Of a DNA stretch of 64,000 nucleotides, positions 23,831 to 36,058 are shown in pieces; the first letter of the stretch is position 1, and each line of letters starts with the position of its first letter. The notes below the pieces were generated by a model. It ran no database searches. It saw only the letters and a list, made by a program, of their open reading frames with translations, and was not told where the DNA came from. The translations under genes were made by a program, and so were the position numbers. The DNA is from Geosiphon pyriformis (taxonomy: Eukaryota; Glomeromycota; Glomeromycetes; Archaeosporales; Geosiphonaceae), in contig JAAOMT010000620.1 in assembly GCA_016748015.1 (NCBI GenBank), forward strand, positions 222,940 to 286,939. Reading direction: 5' to 3'.

Positions 23831-24159
23831 ACTCAGCACTATGACACGGCCACTCATTGACTTCAAAAAAAAGAGAGAAAAACCTACCTGGGAAGTTTAT
23901 CAAATGTCATGGGCTGATAAGAACCACAACAAACTACTGCCAATACTCTCTTGGAATGACAACAAAAAAGAAAAACAAAAAGAAGAACTTACTTGGAACA
24001 CAGACCAAACCTAGAAAATTAACAACAGCTCAGATAAACTGCCAACCTGAGAATAGGAAGAAACTAATAAAAAGAAAAGAAAAAAGAAGGAAAAAGACCT
24101 ACTCAAAGAAACCACTGCCACAGAAGAAATACTTAGTGGTTGGGAAAGAGAATATTCTT

Positions 24160-24640
24160 GGGAACCAATAAAAGAACTGCTATACATACCTCTCAAATAC
24201 AAAGATTATGGGAAAAAACTTTTTTCCATGGGAGCTTGGATGGCACCAGACAAAGATTACTGGACATGTATGCATTAGTACTGTAAGCTGTACTATAAAG
24301 AATGATATAATTACCCAAAACATCAAGGAAAGTAGGACAATGAATCATGTCTTACTTGTAGCAAACAGTTATTCAACAAAGGAATGTAAAACAATATTCC
24401 TAGACAAGAAGGAATGTGCAATGCTTTGTGCCAATACATGATTCTTATCAGCAATTGAGTAAGTCATGAAACGCCTATTGCTACAGCCTAGCACTGAGCA
24501 ATCAATTGCTTGGATGAGTATCTACACAATGAGGACGAGATCTGGTAGATGGCAAATGCCAAAGTAGAAGGCACCATGCTCAGCAAAATATTGGAAATCA
24601 AGAACAACTCTTCGGAACCAGCCAACATTGTTCTAATTCC
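24160..24640 (+). pseudogene. Element D Cys-rich module remnant
   Basis: Same position as the Cys-rich module in B, F and G. It reads YKDYGKKLFSMGAW, then YCKLYY, DNESCLTCSKQL and EGMCNALCQYMILIS. Several cysteines are lost (for example Y for C in the first motif), but the C-x2-C and C-x3-C-Q-Y blocks remain. Function unknown; zinc binding is likely from spacing. Confidence 0.6.
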
Positions 24641-24789
24641 CAACCCAGACACTTTCCTGGACTTGGAAGCAGGCCCAGAAAAATTCCATGAACACTATCT
24701 TTGGCACCAACAAGAGAAAAACAAGAGCAGTGTTTGGCCCAAATCAACATTTAGCTATGGTGCAAACTATTTATAATCATCAAAAATAT

Positions 24790-26040
24790 AGATCAGTCTG
24801 AAATTTTAAATGACAATTTTCACGTGTTTTTATTTATATAATTAAATTTTATTGGTTAATATACATGTGTTTTTAATATATTATTTATAAGTAAGAAGTT
24901 TATTAGGCTTTTACAAAAAAATCTGGGTTTTATCTACTTGAACTAATATGTTTCATACATTTTTTGCATCAAAACGAACTCGTTAGAAAATGTACAACAC
25001 TAATAAAAAAGAGCTATTCAAGGTTATGGGCTTTAAGACAACTTCAGTTTTCTCAATCAAAGTAAAGCCAAAAATCTTTCAATTCCAATCTGATTCCCTT
25101 AAATTAACACCAACTGATGTAAGTTTCTTGATTATTGTGATAAACTATTATATATCACATTCTAATAAGTTGTTGAAATATTCAACAATTGAAATTCCTT
25201 TTACAACCTAGGAAACCAATTTTAAAACTAGATTATAATTTAATCGAATACACAATAGGTATTTTAGTTATTATATTTCTCTTTGGTATAATTTATCATT
25301 CAAATATTAAATTTAACCAGAAATTTTTATTACAGAGGATTTCATATATCTCTTAAATCCAAGCAATTCTTTGAAATACAACATTATAATCATTGAAAGG
25401 TTATTTGTGAATTCAAAGTAAGTATCCACATTATAATAATGCAAGGTTACAAATAAAGCGCAAATGACATTCTCAAATTCTCCGGCAATTGCTCATAGTA
25501 CTTTTACAATTTCTTTGACGCCTGGTGTAAACAATATTGATATCTGGGTTTCTGTTCCAATAATGACAACCAAATATGGTGGTAGTGTGAATGGAATATT
25601 CATAGTTAATGGTGCCATGTCACCAACAGAAGACATGCAGGCCAAGAGATATTATATCTTTATAAAAAAGTAACCATCTAAAGATTAGATTAATATTAAT
25701 TAAAAGCCTTTCTGAAAATGATAATACTTCGATGATTTATCACATGATGACGTGACTTTAGTGATTGCTAATTGGCTAAAATCTGATTGATCGGCATTCA
25801 AAAATTAAAGATTAATAATAAAAGTGGCTAATTTTAAACTTTAATAACTTTATAAATTATAATATAATTCAAAAAATTAAACTGTAAATGTGAAAGAGAA
25901 GAACTTAATCTAACATATTTACAGTTTAGTTTTTTAATATTATTAAAATTAGAAGACTAGATATAATTTAAAATTATATAAATTGTTTGATGACTATAAA
26001 TGATCTGCACCATATGTAACCACTGATTAATCTCATGTGA
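24790..26040 (+). other. Foreign insert inside element D with a broken gene-like segment
   Basis: Element D reads through from its Cys-rich linker (ending near 24780) to its dUTPase leader (from about 26045, DLIYNSLLHMIYTIS); the 1.25 kb between has no counterpart in B, F or G. The insert has CpG dinucleotides, unlike its surroundings. One open stretch (24990-25208) begins MYNTNKKELFKVMGFKTTSV and runs into a GTAAGT donor-like site. A second (about 25446-25672) ends in LTPGVNNIDIWVSVP...YYIFIKK and a stop. No in-phase splice path joins them cleanly. It may be a captured or transposed piece of a host gene, not recognised. Confidence 0.5.
25871..25935. repeat. 19-bp inverted repeat in the foreign insert
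   Basis: 25871-25889 and 25917-25935 are reverse complements at 18 of 19 positions (core AAACTGTAAAT / ATTTACAGTTT) around a 27-nt loop. It lies after the gene-like segment and could be part of a fold-back element that carried the insert. Confidence 0.6.
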
Positions 26041-26049
26041 CTTTCAATA

Positions 26050-27124
26050 TTGTAATGAGTATGACCTTATTTACAATTCACTATTACACATGATCTACAC
26101 AATTTCAGAAGAGGAAGAACCAATCAGCAGATGCACATCGGAATCAGAATCGATTTTCAATCTCAATTCAAACTCTGACAATGATAACAACAAAAACAAT
26201 AGTTTCAGCTCTACTCAATGGGGCAATGAAAAATATAGCAATTTGAATGCCAATTCAAATCCTGAAACATACATTACACTCTTTGATCTCACCAAGGAAC
26301 AAGAACTTAAATGGTTTAGCAATAATAATAAAGGTATTATGCCAGAACGTGCACATGATACTGATGCAAGATTTGATTTGAGATATTTAAGAAAAGATCC
26401 CATCAAATTGGAACTCCATTCATGCACCTGCATTGATCTCAAAGTAGCACTGGAAATTTCAGCAACAATAATGGTACAGTTAGTATTTAGGAGTAGCTTA
26501 GCCAAAAAGGGAATCAACATTAAAAAAAGAATAATTGATGCAGAATATATAAAAAATATCATTGTGATGTTACAAAATGACTCAAAAAAGACATATATCA
26601 TAGATCCAAATGAAAAAATAGCACAGGCAATATTTCTGTCTCTGGTTAAAATAGCTCAATTAGTATTAATAAGAAACAGAAAAGAATTAGGGATCACAAC
26701 TAGAGGAATACAGGGATTCAGATCCACAAGTAAAATAGATATACTAGTTAATATGGCAGAGAAAGAAATTGTTAACAAGAGAGAAATTATCTCCATCCAT
26801 CAACCAATTTCCATTCTACCATATGACCAGTACATAGTAGTCATAGAAAAAAAAGTAAAAGATCAGACACAAATTTTTGAAGCAGAAGCAACACTTTGTG
26901 AATCAAGAAAGATTGGATTAGTTAATCTATACATACCAGCCAAAAACCACAGCCACATCAAAATCCCCATTTACAACAATATAAAAGATATTATCGAGAT
27001 ACCAGAAGAAACCACTATTGGATACTTGACCACAGAAATTGAAAACCAATTCTCAGACACCATTTCAGACTTTCTACAACTGTGTGAATATGTAAATATC
27101 ACATCTCAAACCATATATGAATGA
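26050..27124 (+). pseudogene. Element D dUTPase domain and downstream linker
   Basis: A 344-codon open stretch (26090-27121) contains all five dUTPase motif positions, partly eroded: AHDTDARFDL (motif 1), FRSSLAKKG (2), IIDAEYIKNI (3), EKIAQAIFL (4) and RGIQGFRSTS (5). The changes in motifs 1, 3 and 5 hit residues that form the active site, so activity is unlikely although the frame is open. dUTPases hydrolyse dUTP to dUMP and pyrophosphate; in a retroelement this would keep uracil out of cDNA. The acidic Ser/Asn-rich leader (about 80 residues) is shared with G. Confidence 0.75.
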
Positions 27125-27129
27125 GAAGA

Positions 27130-28110
27130 ATGTTATTTGCTCCAATTAGAACAATTGGAACAAATAAACATGAGAAACTTAGATCCATTACAATATATGC
27201 AGCTCAAAATATTGTTCAACAATTTCAATGACATCTTTGCCAGCAAAAACGAATTTGGCAGAACTAATATCATCTAACATCAAATTAAGACTGGAAATGC
27301 AATGCCAATTAAACAGAAAACATACAGAGTACCACCAGCTAGCCATGAGATCATTTGTCAAGAAATTAATTGGATGCTTAACAATGGGTTAATTCAACTA
27401 TCAATGAGTCCATGGTCATTATCAGTGGTGCTAGTCCATAAGAAAAATGGAAAAATCTACTTTTGTGTGGATTACTGGAAACTGAATAGAGTAACAAAAG
27501 AAGACAGCTACCCAACTCCAAAAATCCAAGAACTTTTTGATGCTTTTGGAGAAAAGAAATGGTTTTTAACATTAGACTTAAACAGTAGTTACTGACAAGT
27601 AGCCATGAAACTAGAAGATAAAGAGAAAATGGCTTTTACAACATAAGAAGGGAATTTCAAATTTGAAGTTATGCCATTTGAATTAATGAATGCTCCAGCC
27701 ACTTTCCAGCAACTTATGGAAATTGTTTATACTGAGCTACTATGAAAATCCATAGTTGTATACTTGGATAACACCAATGTGTTCTCAAAAACATTCAATA
27801 ATCATATGCACCATTTTCAACAAGTGTTTAAAAGACTAAAAAGAGCCAGATTAAAGCTAAATGCAAACAAATGTTTCTTTGGAAAAACCAAACTCAAGTT
27901 TTTAGAACATGTGGTAAGCAAAGATGATATCAAAATGGATCCAGACAAGATAGAGATTGTTAAGAACTTTCTAGTACCAAATAATCTTACAAAATTAAAA
28001 GCATTCTTGGAATTTGTGAGATACTACCACTGTTTTATTAAGAACTTTTCCAAAATAACTCAACCACTATACCAACTCCAAACAAAGAACACCAAATATG
28101 AATGGACAGA
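27130..28110 (+). pseudogene. Element D reverse transcriptase (broken)
   Basis: The RT begins near YRVPPASHEIICQEINWML. It continues through VDYWKLNRVTKEDSYPTPKI, TLDLNSSY (palm motif A), NAPATFQQLME and VVYLDNTNVFSK, then the thumb (ECHGYYHCFIKNF-like). In-frame stops fall where sister copies have Trp or Gln (SSY-x-QVA, ELL-x-KSI, TT-x-EGN). The YLDD box is YLDN. Confidence 0.85.
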
Positions 28111-28565
28111 AATCTAGCAAGAAGCTTTTGATACATTAAGAAAAAAACTTATTCAAGCTCCAGTACTAATCTATCCAGATTATAGCAAGCCATTTATAAT
28201 CACAACTGATATATCTGGTCAAGCATTGGGAGCAGTATTATTTCAGAAAAGACTGAATGGATAAGAGCATCCAGTAGCTTATGCCAATAGAAGCTTAAGT
28301 TCAATAGAAAAGAACTATGGAACCCCAGCACTAGAACACTTAGATATCTATTGGGCTGTTATCAAGTGGAAAGAATACTTGAGTCAAAAGTTTGATGTAT
28401 ACACTAATCACAAAGGATTGATTTTAATCCAGAAACAGGAATTTGGAGACAACCACTATGCCAAATGGAAAATAGAACTTTTACTGTTTAATTATACAGT
28501 ACATTACAAAAAGGGAAAAGAAAACAGAAATGTCGATGGTCTATCATGAATGAGACAAATCTAAA
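28100..28565 (+). pseudogene. Element D RNase H (broken)
   Basis: Contains FIITTDISGQALGAVLFQK, KNYGTPALEHLDIYWAV, FDVYTNHKGL and FNYTVHYKKGKENRNVDGLS. This is the standard gypsy RNase H, which degrades RNA in RNA-DNA hybrids. The catalytic Asp of the third block (TDHKG) reads Asn. The domain ends in a stop where sister copies have Arg. Confidence 0.8.
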
Positions 28566-29870
28566 AACATTTTAACCCAAAAATATAACAAAAGATAAAT
28601 ATACAAAAATACCAACAATTACAATATTATATAAATACCCAATTGTTCAAGGAGAAATTATCTCAAAAAGAACAAAGAAACATAAAACAACAATTAAAAT
28701 ATTTTGCCAACCACCAAAATATACTTTACTGAAAGAACAGAAGAAATCCAGATCAACCAACCAGAGTAATCACAGAACCAGAAAAAGAGACAATATTATT
28801 CAACATGTACTCAGATCCAACAGCAGGACATTTTTATAAAGAAGCAACCATGAAAAGAACCAAAAAAAAATATTATTGGCCATCAATGTATCCAGACATC
28901 ATCTGATATGTTCAAAATTATAATGCTTGTTAGAGAAAAAAAGGAACAAGACCCAGTGAATCATTAAGACCAATCAAAGTGGAACAACCATTCAATCATA
29001 TTGAGATTGACTTAGTTAGACCATTAACAATTACCAGTAAAGGCAACACATATATTGCAGTAGCCATAGACTATCTTACAAAATGGCCAGAAGCAAAAGC
29101 CATTCAAAGAGCAGATGCAGAATTCATTGCCAGATTCATTCATTAAGATTTGATATGTTAACACAGATGTCTAAAAGAAATATTATCAGATTAAGGAACT
29201 CACTTTGTGAATAGAACATTGACAGAATTAAGTCAAAGATTTGGAATAAAAAGATCATTATCATCATCATACCATTCACAAACAAATGGGTTAGTTAAAA
29301 GATTTAACAGAACATTGTGTGAAACAATTGCCAAGATCAATCAAGAAAACCAGGACAAATAAAATTTGTTTATACTATCAGTATTATTTGCTTATTGGAC
29401 AATAAAGCAAGACACTACACAAACAACACTATTTGAATTAGTATATGGTAAAACAGCAACATTACCAGTAGAAATAGAAGTCAATACTTATCCAACAGAA
29501 CCAATAACTGAAGATAATTTGCAGAAAATGTTGCTAAAAAGAACATATAACTTAATGAAAACACTAGAAAACAAACAGCAAAGAGCAGCTGATAACATTC
29601 AAAAATCACAGAAAATACAAAAAGAAAAACATGATAACCAACTACCAGATAAACCAGTTGAATTCAAAATTGAGGACAAAGTACATCTATATCATACTAA
29701 AGTAGAAAAACAATGAAGTGGAAAATTTGACTCCAAATGGGACGGACTATTTCACATAAAAAAAATTCTTAGAAATGGAGCTTATAAATTAAGATGGGAC
29801 AACAAAATCTTAGCCAAAGCAGTACATGGTAATTGACTGAAACCATATTACCATATAGTGTCACCATCCA
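28565..29870 (+). pseudogene. Element D integrase with GPY/F-like tail (broken)
   Basis: The HHCC zinc region spans MYSDPTAGHFYKEATMKRT to NYNACx. The core has YIAVAIDYLTKWPEAKAIQ, then KRSLSSSYHSQTNGLVKRFNRT, and the conserved LFAYWTIKQDTTQTTLFELVY. The tail FKIEDKVHLYHTKVEKQ...KWDGLFHI is a GPY/F-type module. Five or more stops. Confidence 0.8.
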
Positions 29871-29984
29871 CCAGTAATATTCTACAATTAGGAGTACAGA
29901 GAATACTAGTCCAATCAGATGAGATTCTATGAGATTTAGAACCAATCATAATTATTGAACCAAACACATAAAATTGAACAATAA

Positions 29985-30670
29985 AAAGAGTATATAAAGT
30001 CATGGTAGATGTGACAAAAGACTTCAGAAAAATGGAAATCACTGACAATATCCACTTACTAGCACAACAACTTTTCCAACTAATTCAACAACAAAATATA
30101 GAAATTACTATTAATTAACAAACTATCTAATACTGAGATACCAGAAAAATACCCAAATACAAAAGTCAAAGAAAAACAGAAAACACTATTGACAAAATAG
30201 TTCTAAAAATAAAATTAGCAATAGAAGAACCAACAAATGTTATCATATATCAAGAGTTAATCAAAAAAACTTAGAAATAGTGAATACACAAATTTCCAAG
30301 AAACTTTTGCTATTTCTACTTGGGACAATACTTGAATATTCAAAACTTATACACGGATAAAACAAAATAATTATTTGACACAACAATATTGCAACAACTG
30401 GAACAATTTGTGGAAAAGAACAATTTGACTACACAAGCAAAAGTCATCTATCGGCTACATATGGGATTCCAAAACAGACCAGAAATTTTACTTAATTCGG
30501 AAATGAACTCTATTACAGTTAACCAATTGGGAAAAATAACCAACACCTAATTTGAAGAATTACAGAACAAGATAACCCAAGTAATTTTCGAAAAAGAAGT
30601 TCAAGAGATACTCAATGACAGAGAGTTAGAGTTAAGAGATTTGGAAGATCTCAACAGAGCTCAATATTAA
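29985..30670 (+). pseudogene. Element D ORF3 (broken)
   Basis: Starts near 30003 with MVDVTKDFRKMEITDNIHLL and continues with FQLIQQQNIEITIN, YCYFYLGQYLNIQNLYTDK, EKNNLTTQAKVIYRLHMGFQ and a C-terminal helix rich in Glu/Gln. It is the same accessory frame as in E and G, with several stops. It overlaps the polypurine tract at its end. Confidence 0.65.
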
Positions 30671-30684
30671 AAAGGAGAGAATAA
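30668..30684 (+). promoter_or_regulatory. Element D polypurine tract
   Basis: AAAAAGGAGAGAATAA lies directly before the TGTTACTC start of the 3' LTR. It is the expected primer site for plus-strand DNA synthesis. Equivalent tracts sit next to the 3' LTRs of A2, E, F and G. Confidence 0.75.
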
Positions 30685-30814
30685 TGTTACTCATAAAACA
30701 TAGGGAGTATATTAGCATATAAATTAGCCAATTAGAAGTAGCCATAGTAGATGTGGAATTCCAAGATTTCTCTCAAGAGAAATTGCAGGATTCCAGGAAT
30801 TTCAGGATTCTTAT
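30685..30814 (+). repeat. 3' LTR of element D, first part
   Basis: TGTTACTCATAAAACATAGG... runs to GGATTCTTAT, where element E interrupts it. The rest of the LTR resumes at 59663. TTAT at 30811-30814 is the decayed left copy of the TCAT target duplication. Confidence 0.85.
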
Positions 30815-31167
30815 TGTTACAGATAACTATTTCTGGTGTTGGATTAAATAATAAAACTCAAATCTAGTTGCAGTTGATAGTGATCTGAAAGTTTGTGTCT
30901 AAAGGGTTTGTATCCAAAGGATTTGGTTGAATTCTTTGTATAATGGACAGAGATTCAATGATAATAGTTTTATCCATAGCTTTCCGAAACCATAGTTTCG
31001 TCAATTTTTTTCTCAGCTTGATGGCTGGTATTCCTCCTGGTAAGCTATTCTCAATTAAGTGTTCTACTCTTATTTCTGGGTCTTTTACCAGTTACGTTTA
31101 TTTTGACATCAATACCCCATGTATTAATTCTCAATAGAGTTAGTAAACAACAATAAAATCAAAGCAA
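30815..31167 (-). repeat. 3' LTR of element E, outer part
   Basis: Begins TGTTACAGATAACTATTTCTGG and matches the start of the E 5' LTR at 58794 over its whole length with scattered, mostly C/T and A/G differences. It ends in AAAGCAA, where the solo LTR is inserted. Confidence 0.85.
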
Positions 31168-32018
31168 TGTTACTCATAGAATATAGGAAATATAGTATTA
31201 TTAGTCAGTAGATATTAGCCAATCAGATGTAGATGTAATAAATGTGGAATTTTAAGATTCCTCTTAAAGGAATTGCAGAATTCCAGGAATTTCAGGATTC
31301 TTCGACAAGGAATTACAGGATTTCAGAATTCCAAGATTCCTCTCATCAGGAATCACAGAATTCTAGGAATTCCAGGATTCCTGTCACAAGGAATTGAGGA
31401 ATTAAAGAATCTCAGATATGTATATATAGCAGTAGCATTAGAAGCAGAAAAGACAAAATCGACACTAAGAATTCTTAGCTTAGTTACCACAATCCTCAAA
31501 TAAATAATTATTCACTATATCAAATTTACTTTTCACTATCAACACTTTATGTTGATAGTAATTGATACTTAACTACACTGGAACAATAGCTTTTGATTAC
31601 AGCTATTGATGGGATACTAACTTGCAAATTGCCTTGGCTTATTTTCTTATATTTCTTTATTTTCTTTATGTTCTTTGATTTCACTATCATGCACTAACCA
31701 ATTGATTCAAAGCACTGATTACTGATATCAAGAATTGTCTGGTAAAAGACCCTTGCGAGTGGGTAAGACACATACAGAAAATACAGATTACTTACCAGAG
31801 GATTGCCAGCCACCAAGCCAAGAAAAAAATTGACAAACTTGCAAATCTGAGAAGTTATGAATAAACAACTATTGAATCTCTGTTCATTATACAAAGGACT
31901 CATTTAGAAAACTTTCAGATACCAACTACTTAAAAATATTATCCACAATGCAAATAGCTTTGAGCACCGAATTACGGGTTTAATATTCACTCAACACTCC
32001 AAAGAAACACTTGTAACA
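31168..32018 (+). repeat. Solo C-type LTR inserted in the E 3' LTR
   Basis: TGTTACTCATAG...CTTGTAACA, 851 bp, plus orientation, with perfect 4-bp duplications GCAA at 31164-31167 and 32019-32022. No internal retroelement sequence is attached. Such solo LTRs arise when the two LTRs of an element recombine and delete the interior. Confidence 0.9.
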
Positions 32019-32471
32019 GCAAGAAATAAAGAAAAGAAAAGAAAATAAAGAAAGAAAAGAAATAAGCCAAGGCGATTTGCAAGTTAGTATTTCATCAATA
32101 GCTGTGATCAAGAGCTATTGTTCTAGTGTGGTTAAGTATCAATTACTATCAACATGAAGTGTTGATAGTGGCAGTGGGTTTGAGATAACAAACAGTTATT
32201 TATTTGTGGTTTGGAAAGTTGTCTAGATGAAATCTAAACTGAGAGATCTGTTTTTTTAGCTTCTAATCCTACTGCTATATATACATAATTGAGATTCCTC
32301 AATTCCTTAATTCTTCACAACAGGAATCTTGTGATTCCTTGTGAGAATCCTGTAATTCCTGGAATCCTGCAATTCCTGAAAAAAATTCTGGAATTCCACA
32401 TTTTACTATGTTTACTTTTGATTGGCTAATAACTATGCTAATATATATTCCCTATATTTCTATGAGTAATA
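32019..32471 (-). repeat. 3' LTR of element E, inner part
   Basis: Continues from AAGAAATAAAG to CTATGAGTAATA, the decayed form of CTATGAGTAACA. It contains the TATATATA box near 32275 (minus orientation), the palindrome block and the ACTATCAACA hairpin near 32143. It is followed by the polypurine tract of E. Confidence 0.85.
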
Positions 32472-33200
32472 TTATTCTCTTCTTTTAATATTGAGCTCCA
32501 TCGAAATCTAACTCTGTTAATTCCCCTTTTTGAAGTATTTTCTGAATTTTATTTTCGAGAATTACTTGTGTTATTTGAGTCTGTAATTCTTTAAATTGAG
32601 TGTTGGTAATCTTTCCTAATTAATTACTGGTAACTATATCCATTGCTTTGTTGAGTAAGATTTCTGGTCGATCCTGAAATACTGTGTGTATTCAGTATAT
32701 GGCTTGGGCTTGTGTGGATAAGTTGTTTTTTCCCACAAAATGTTCTAATTGTTGTAGTATTCTGGTGTCGAATAATTGCTTTGTTTTATCCATATATAGA
32801 TTCTGGATATTTATGTGTTGTCCCAAGTAAAAATAACAATAGTTTCTTGAAAATTGTTGTATCCACCAATTTCAAGTTTTTTTAGTCAACTCTTGGTATA
32901 GTGACTTTTTTGTTGATTCTTTTATTGCTAATTTTACTTTCACAATAATTTTGTCAATGGTATTTTCTGTTTTCTTCTGTGTTTTATGTGGTGATGTCTT
33001 TTTAGTGTTTTGATATTGAATGGTTTGTTGATTAATTGTAATTTCCATCTCTTGGTGTTGAATCAATTAAAAGAGTTGTTGTGTTAGTAAGTGAATATTG
33101 TCTGTAATTTCCATTTTTCTGATATTTCTTGTTGCATCTATCATGTTTTTATACATTCTTTTGATAAATTAATTTAACGTGTTGTTGTCAATAATGATGA
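32472..33200 (-). pseudogene. Element E ORF3 (broken)
   Basis: Minus-strand translation: MIQHQEMEITINQQTIQYQN (33066-32875 open), then NWWIQQFSRNYCYFYLGQHI, HFVGKNNLSTQAQAIY, PEILLNKAMDIVTSN and a C-terminal part ending GELTELDFDGAQY. It is close to the G copy. A few stops, at Trp and Gln positions. No membrane span, signal peptide or known domain seen. Confidence 0.7.
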
Positions 33201-33229
33201 TTGGTCCCAGATCTTGTGGAATCTTCTCT

Positions 33230-34610
33230 GGTTGGACTAATATCTTCTGTACTCCTAATTGTAGAATATTACTGATGGATGGTAGTGCGATATTGTAGTA
33301 TGGTTTTAGTCGATCTCCATGTGCTGCTTTGGTTAAAATTTTGTTATCCAGTCTTAATTTGTAAGCTTTATTTCCTAGAATTTCTTCTATGTGAAATAGT
33401 CCATCCCATTTGGGGTCAAATTTTCTACTCCATTGTTTTTCTGCTTTGGTACGATATAAGAGTACTTTGTCTCCAATCTTGAATTCAACTGGTTTGTCTA
33501 GTAGTTGATTATTATGTCTTTTTTTCTGTTTCTCTTGTGACTTTTGTATGTTATCAGCTGCTCTTCTTTATTTGTTTTCCAATATTTCTATTAAGTCATA
33601 TGTTCTTTTTAACAATGTTTCTTGGAAATTCTCTTCTGTTATTGGTTCAATTGGATATGTGTTAACCTCTATTTTAACTGGTAATGTTGCTGTTCTACTG
33701 TATATCAATTCAAATAGTGTTGCTTGCATGGTGTCTTGCTTCATTGTCCGATAAGCAAATAATACTGATGATATGAACAAATCCCATTCGTCCTGGTTTT
33801 TTTGGCTGAGTTTTGCTATTGCTTCACACAATGTTCTATTAAATCTTTCATCCATTGATTTGTGGATGGTATGGTGATGATAGTGGTCTCTTAATTCCGA
33901 ATCTTTGGCTTAGTTTTGCTAATGTTCTATTCACAAAATGGGTTCCTTGGTCTGATAATAGTTCTTTTGGACATCCATGTCGACAAATCAGATCTTGATG
34001 GACGAATTTGGCAATGGATTCTGCATCTGCTCTTTGAATTGCTTTGGCTTCTGGCCATTAGTAAGATAGTCCATGGCTACTGCAATATATCTATTGCCTC
34101 TGCTGGTAATTGTCAATGATCCGACTAAATCGATTCCAATGCAGTCAAATGGTTGTTCTACTTTAATTGGTCTCAATGGTTTGCTGAGTCTTGTTCCTTC
34201 TCTTCTTTGACAAGCATCACAATTTTGCACATATTAGATGATATCTGGATATATTGATGGCCAATAGTATCTCTTTCTGGTTCTTTCCATGATTGCTTCT
34301 TTATGAAAATGTCCTGCAGTTAGATCTGAGTGCATGTTAAATAGTATTGTCTCTTTTTCTGGTTCTGTAATTACTCTGGTTGGTTGATCTGAATCTTTTC
34401 TATTTTTCCAATAAAGTATATTTTGGTGAGTAATAAAATATTTGGATTGTTGTTTGATCCTCTTTTGTTCCAGTTGAGATAATTTCTCCTTGAACTGTTA
34501 AGTATCTATATAATGTTGAAATTGTTAATATTTTTGTGTGTTCATCTTTTGTTATATTTTCATGAGTATTGTTTTGGTTTTGTTATATTTTTGGGTTGAA
34601 ATGTTCTTAG
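33230..34610 (-). pseudogene. Element E integrase with GPY/F-like tail (broken)
   Basis: Order on the minus strand: zinc region near 34230-34340, NCDACQRREGTRLSKPLRPI, core FDCIGIDLVGSLTI and YIAVAMDYLT (34230-33988), MDERFNRTLCEAIAKLSQKN (33855), LFAYRTMKQDTMQATLFELIY, and the tail FKIGDKVLLYRTKAEKQWSR...KWDGLF near 33390-33490. Two or three frameshifts and stops. Confidence 0.8.
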
Positions 34611-35070
34611 ATTTGTGTTATTTGCGACAAACCGTCAGCATTTCTATTGTTTTTTTCCTTTTTATAATGTATGGTATAAGTATATGATGCAAGTGCCATT
34701 TTCTATCTTGACTGTCTTCTGTCTCCAAATTCTTGTTTTTGAAGTGATGTTAATCCTTTGTGATCTGTGTACACCTCAAACTTTTGGCTCAAGTATTCTT
34801 TCCATTTCATAACTGCCCAATAGATTGCTAAATGTTCTAATTCTGGTGTTCCATAGTTCTTTTCAGCTGGTGTTAAACCTCAGCTGGCATATGTGACTGG
34901 ATGTTCTCTTCTATCTGGTCTTCTCTGAGATAGTACTGCTTCCAATGCTTGATCTGATGCATCAGTGGTGATAATGAATGGTTTACTATAATCTGAATAG
35001 ATCAATACTAAAGCTTGAATAAGTTTTCTTCTTAAGATGTCAAATGCTTCTTGCTGGGTTTCAGTCTATT
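34610..35070 (-). pseudogene. Element E RNase H (broken)
   Basis: Contains ITTDASDQALEAVLSQRRP, EHPVTYAS, PAEKNYGTPELEHLAIYWAV, FEVYTDHKGLTSLQKQEFGD and KNRNADGLSQ on the minus strand. Catalytic-region landmarks TDAS and TDHKG are kept, but stops interrupt the frame. Confidence 0.8.
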
Positions 35071-36058
35071 CATACTTTGCATTTTTGGTTTGAAGATTAT
35101 TGAGTGGTTGTGTTATTTTTGAAAAGTTTTTTATGAAGTGTCTATAATAGCTCGTGAATCCCAAGAATGATTTCAGCTCAGTTATGTTGGTTGGTATTGG
35201 AAAGTTTTTTACTATCTTTATTTTCTCTGGATCTGTTTTTATGGCATCTTTGCTAACTATGTGTCCCAAGAATTTCAGTTCTGTTTTGCCAAAAAAACAC
35301 TTTGTTGCATTCAATTTTAATCCTGCTTATCGTAGTCTTTCGAACACTTGTTGGAGATAATGTAGATGATCATCAAATGTTTTTGAGAACACATTGGTGT
35401 TATCCAAGTATACAACTACTGATTTCCACAATAAGTCAGTATACACAATTTTTATTAGTTATTAGAATGTAGCTGGAGCATTGGTTAAGCCAAATAGCAT
35501 AACTTCAAACTCAAAGTTTCTCTCTTTTGTAGTGAACACCATTTTTTTTTTGTCAACTGGATCCATGGCTACTTGTCAGCACCTACTATCCAAGTCTAAT
35601 GTTGAGAACCATTTGTTTCTACCAAAAGCATCAAATAGTTTTTGTATCCATAGAGTTGGATAGCTGTTTCCATGAGTTATACTATTGAGTTTCCTGTAGT
35701 CTACACAAAATCGGATTTTTCCATTCTTCTTATGGATGAGTACTACTGGTGATAACCATGGGCTCATTGATGGCTGAATTAACCCGTTGTTAAGCATTCA
35801 GTTGATCTCTTGACGGATGATTTCATGGCTGGCTGGTGGTACTTTATATGCTTGCTGTTTGATTGGCATTGCATCTCCAGTCTTGATCTGATACTGAATA
35901 ATATCAGTTCTGCCAAATTTGTTTTCACTGGTAAAGATGTTGTTACTGGAGGTTTTTGGTCTCTTTTCTGTAATGTTGTTGATACTTATTTGCTGTGAAT
36001 TCATGTTTTCTGAATGTGGTTGAATCTCCAGTAACTGAATTTTTAACTTCAAATTATC
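35066..36058 (-). pseudogene. Element E reverse transcriptase (broken)
   Basis: Open pieces 36052-35798, 35797-35576 and 35314-35066. They cover TSENKFGRTDIIQYQIKTGD, the fingers QAYKVPPASHEIIRQEIN and VDYRKLNSITHGNSYPT, palm motif A (FSTLDLDSR), VVYLDNTNVFSK, and the thumb KCFFGKTELKFLGHIVSKDA. The active-site box is YLDN, as in D and G. The upstream edge joins element F. Confidence 0.8.

Noticed and set aside
24011-24202. Minus-strand frame in the D linker with a poly-Phe stretch
   Set aside because: Shadow of the Lys/Glu-rich plus-strand linker between protease and Cys-rich module.
27590-29400. TGA read as tryptophan (altered genetic code) because stops often fall at Trp positions
   Set aside because: The three host genes use TGG for Trp and ordinary stops, and the elements also have TAA and TAG at Gln positions and TGA at Arg positions. 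Decay by C-to-T and G-to-A change explains all of them.
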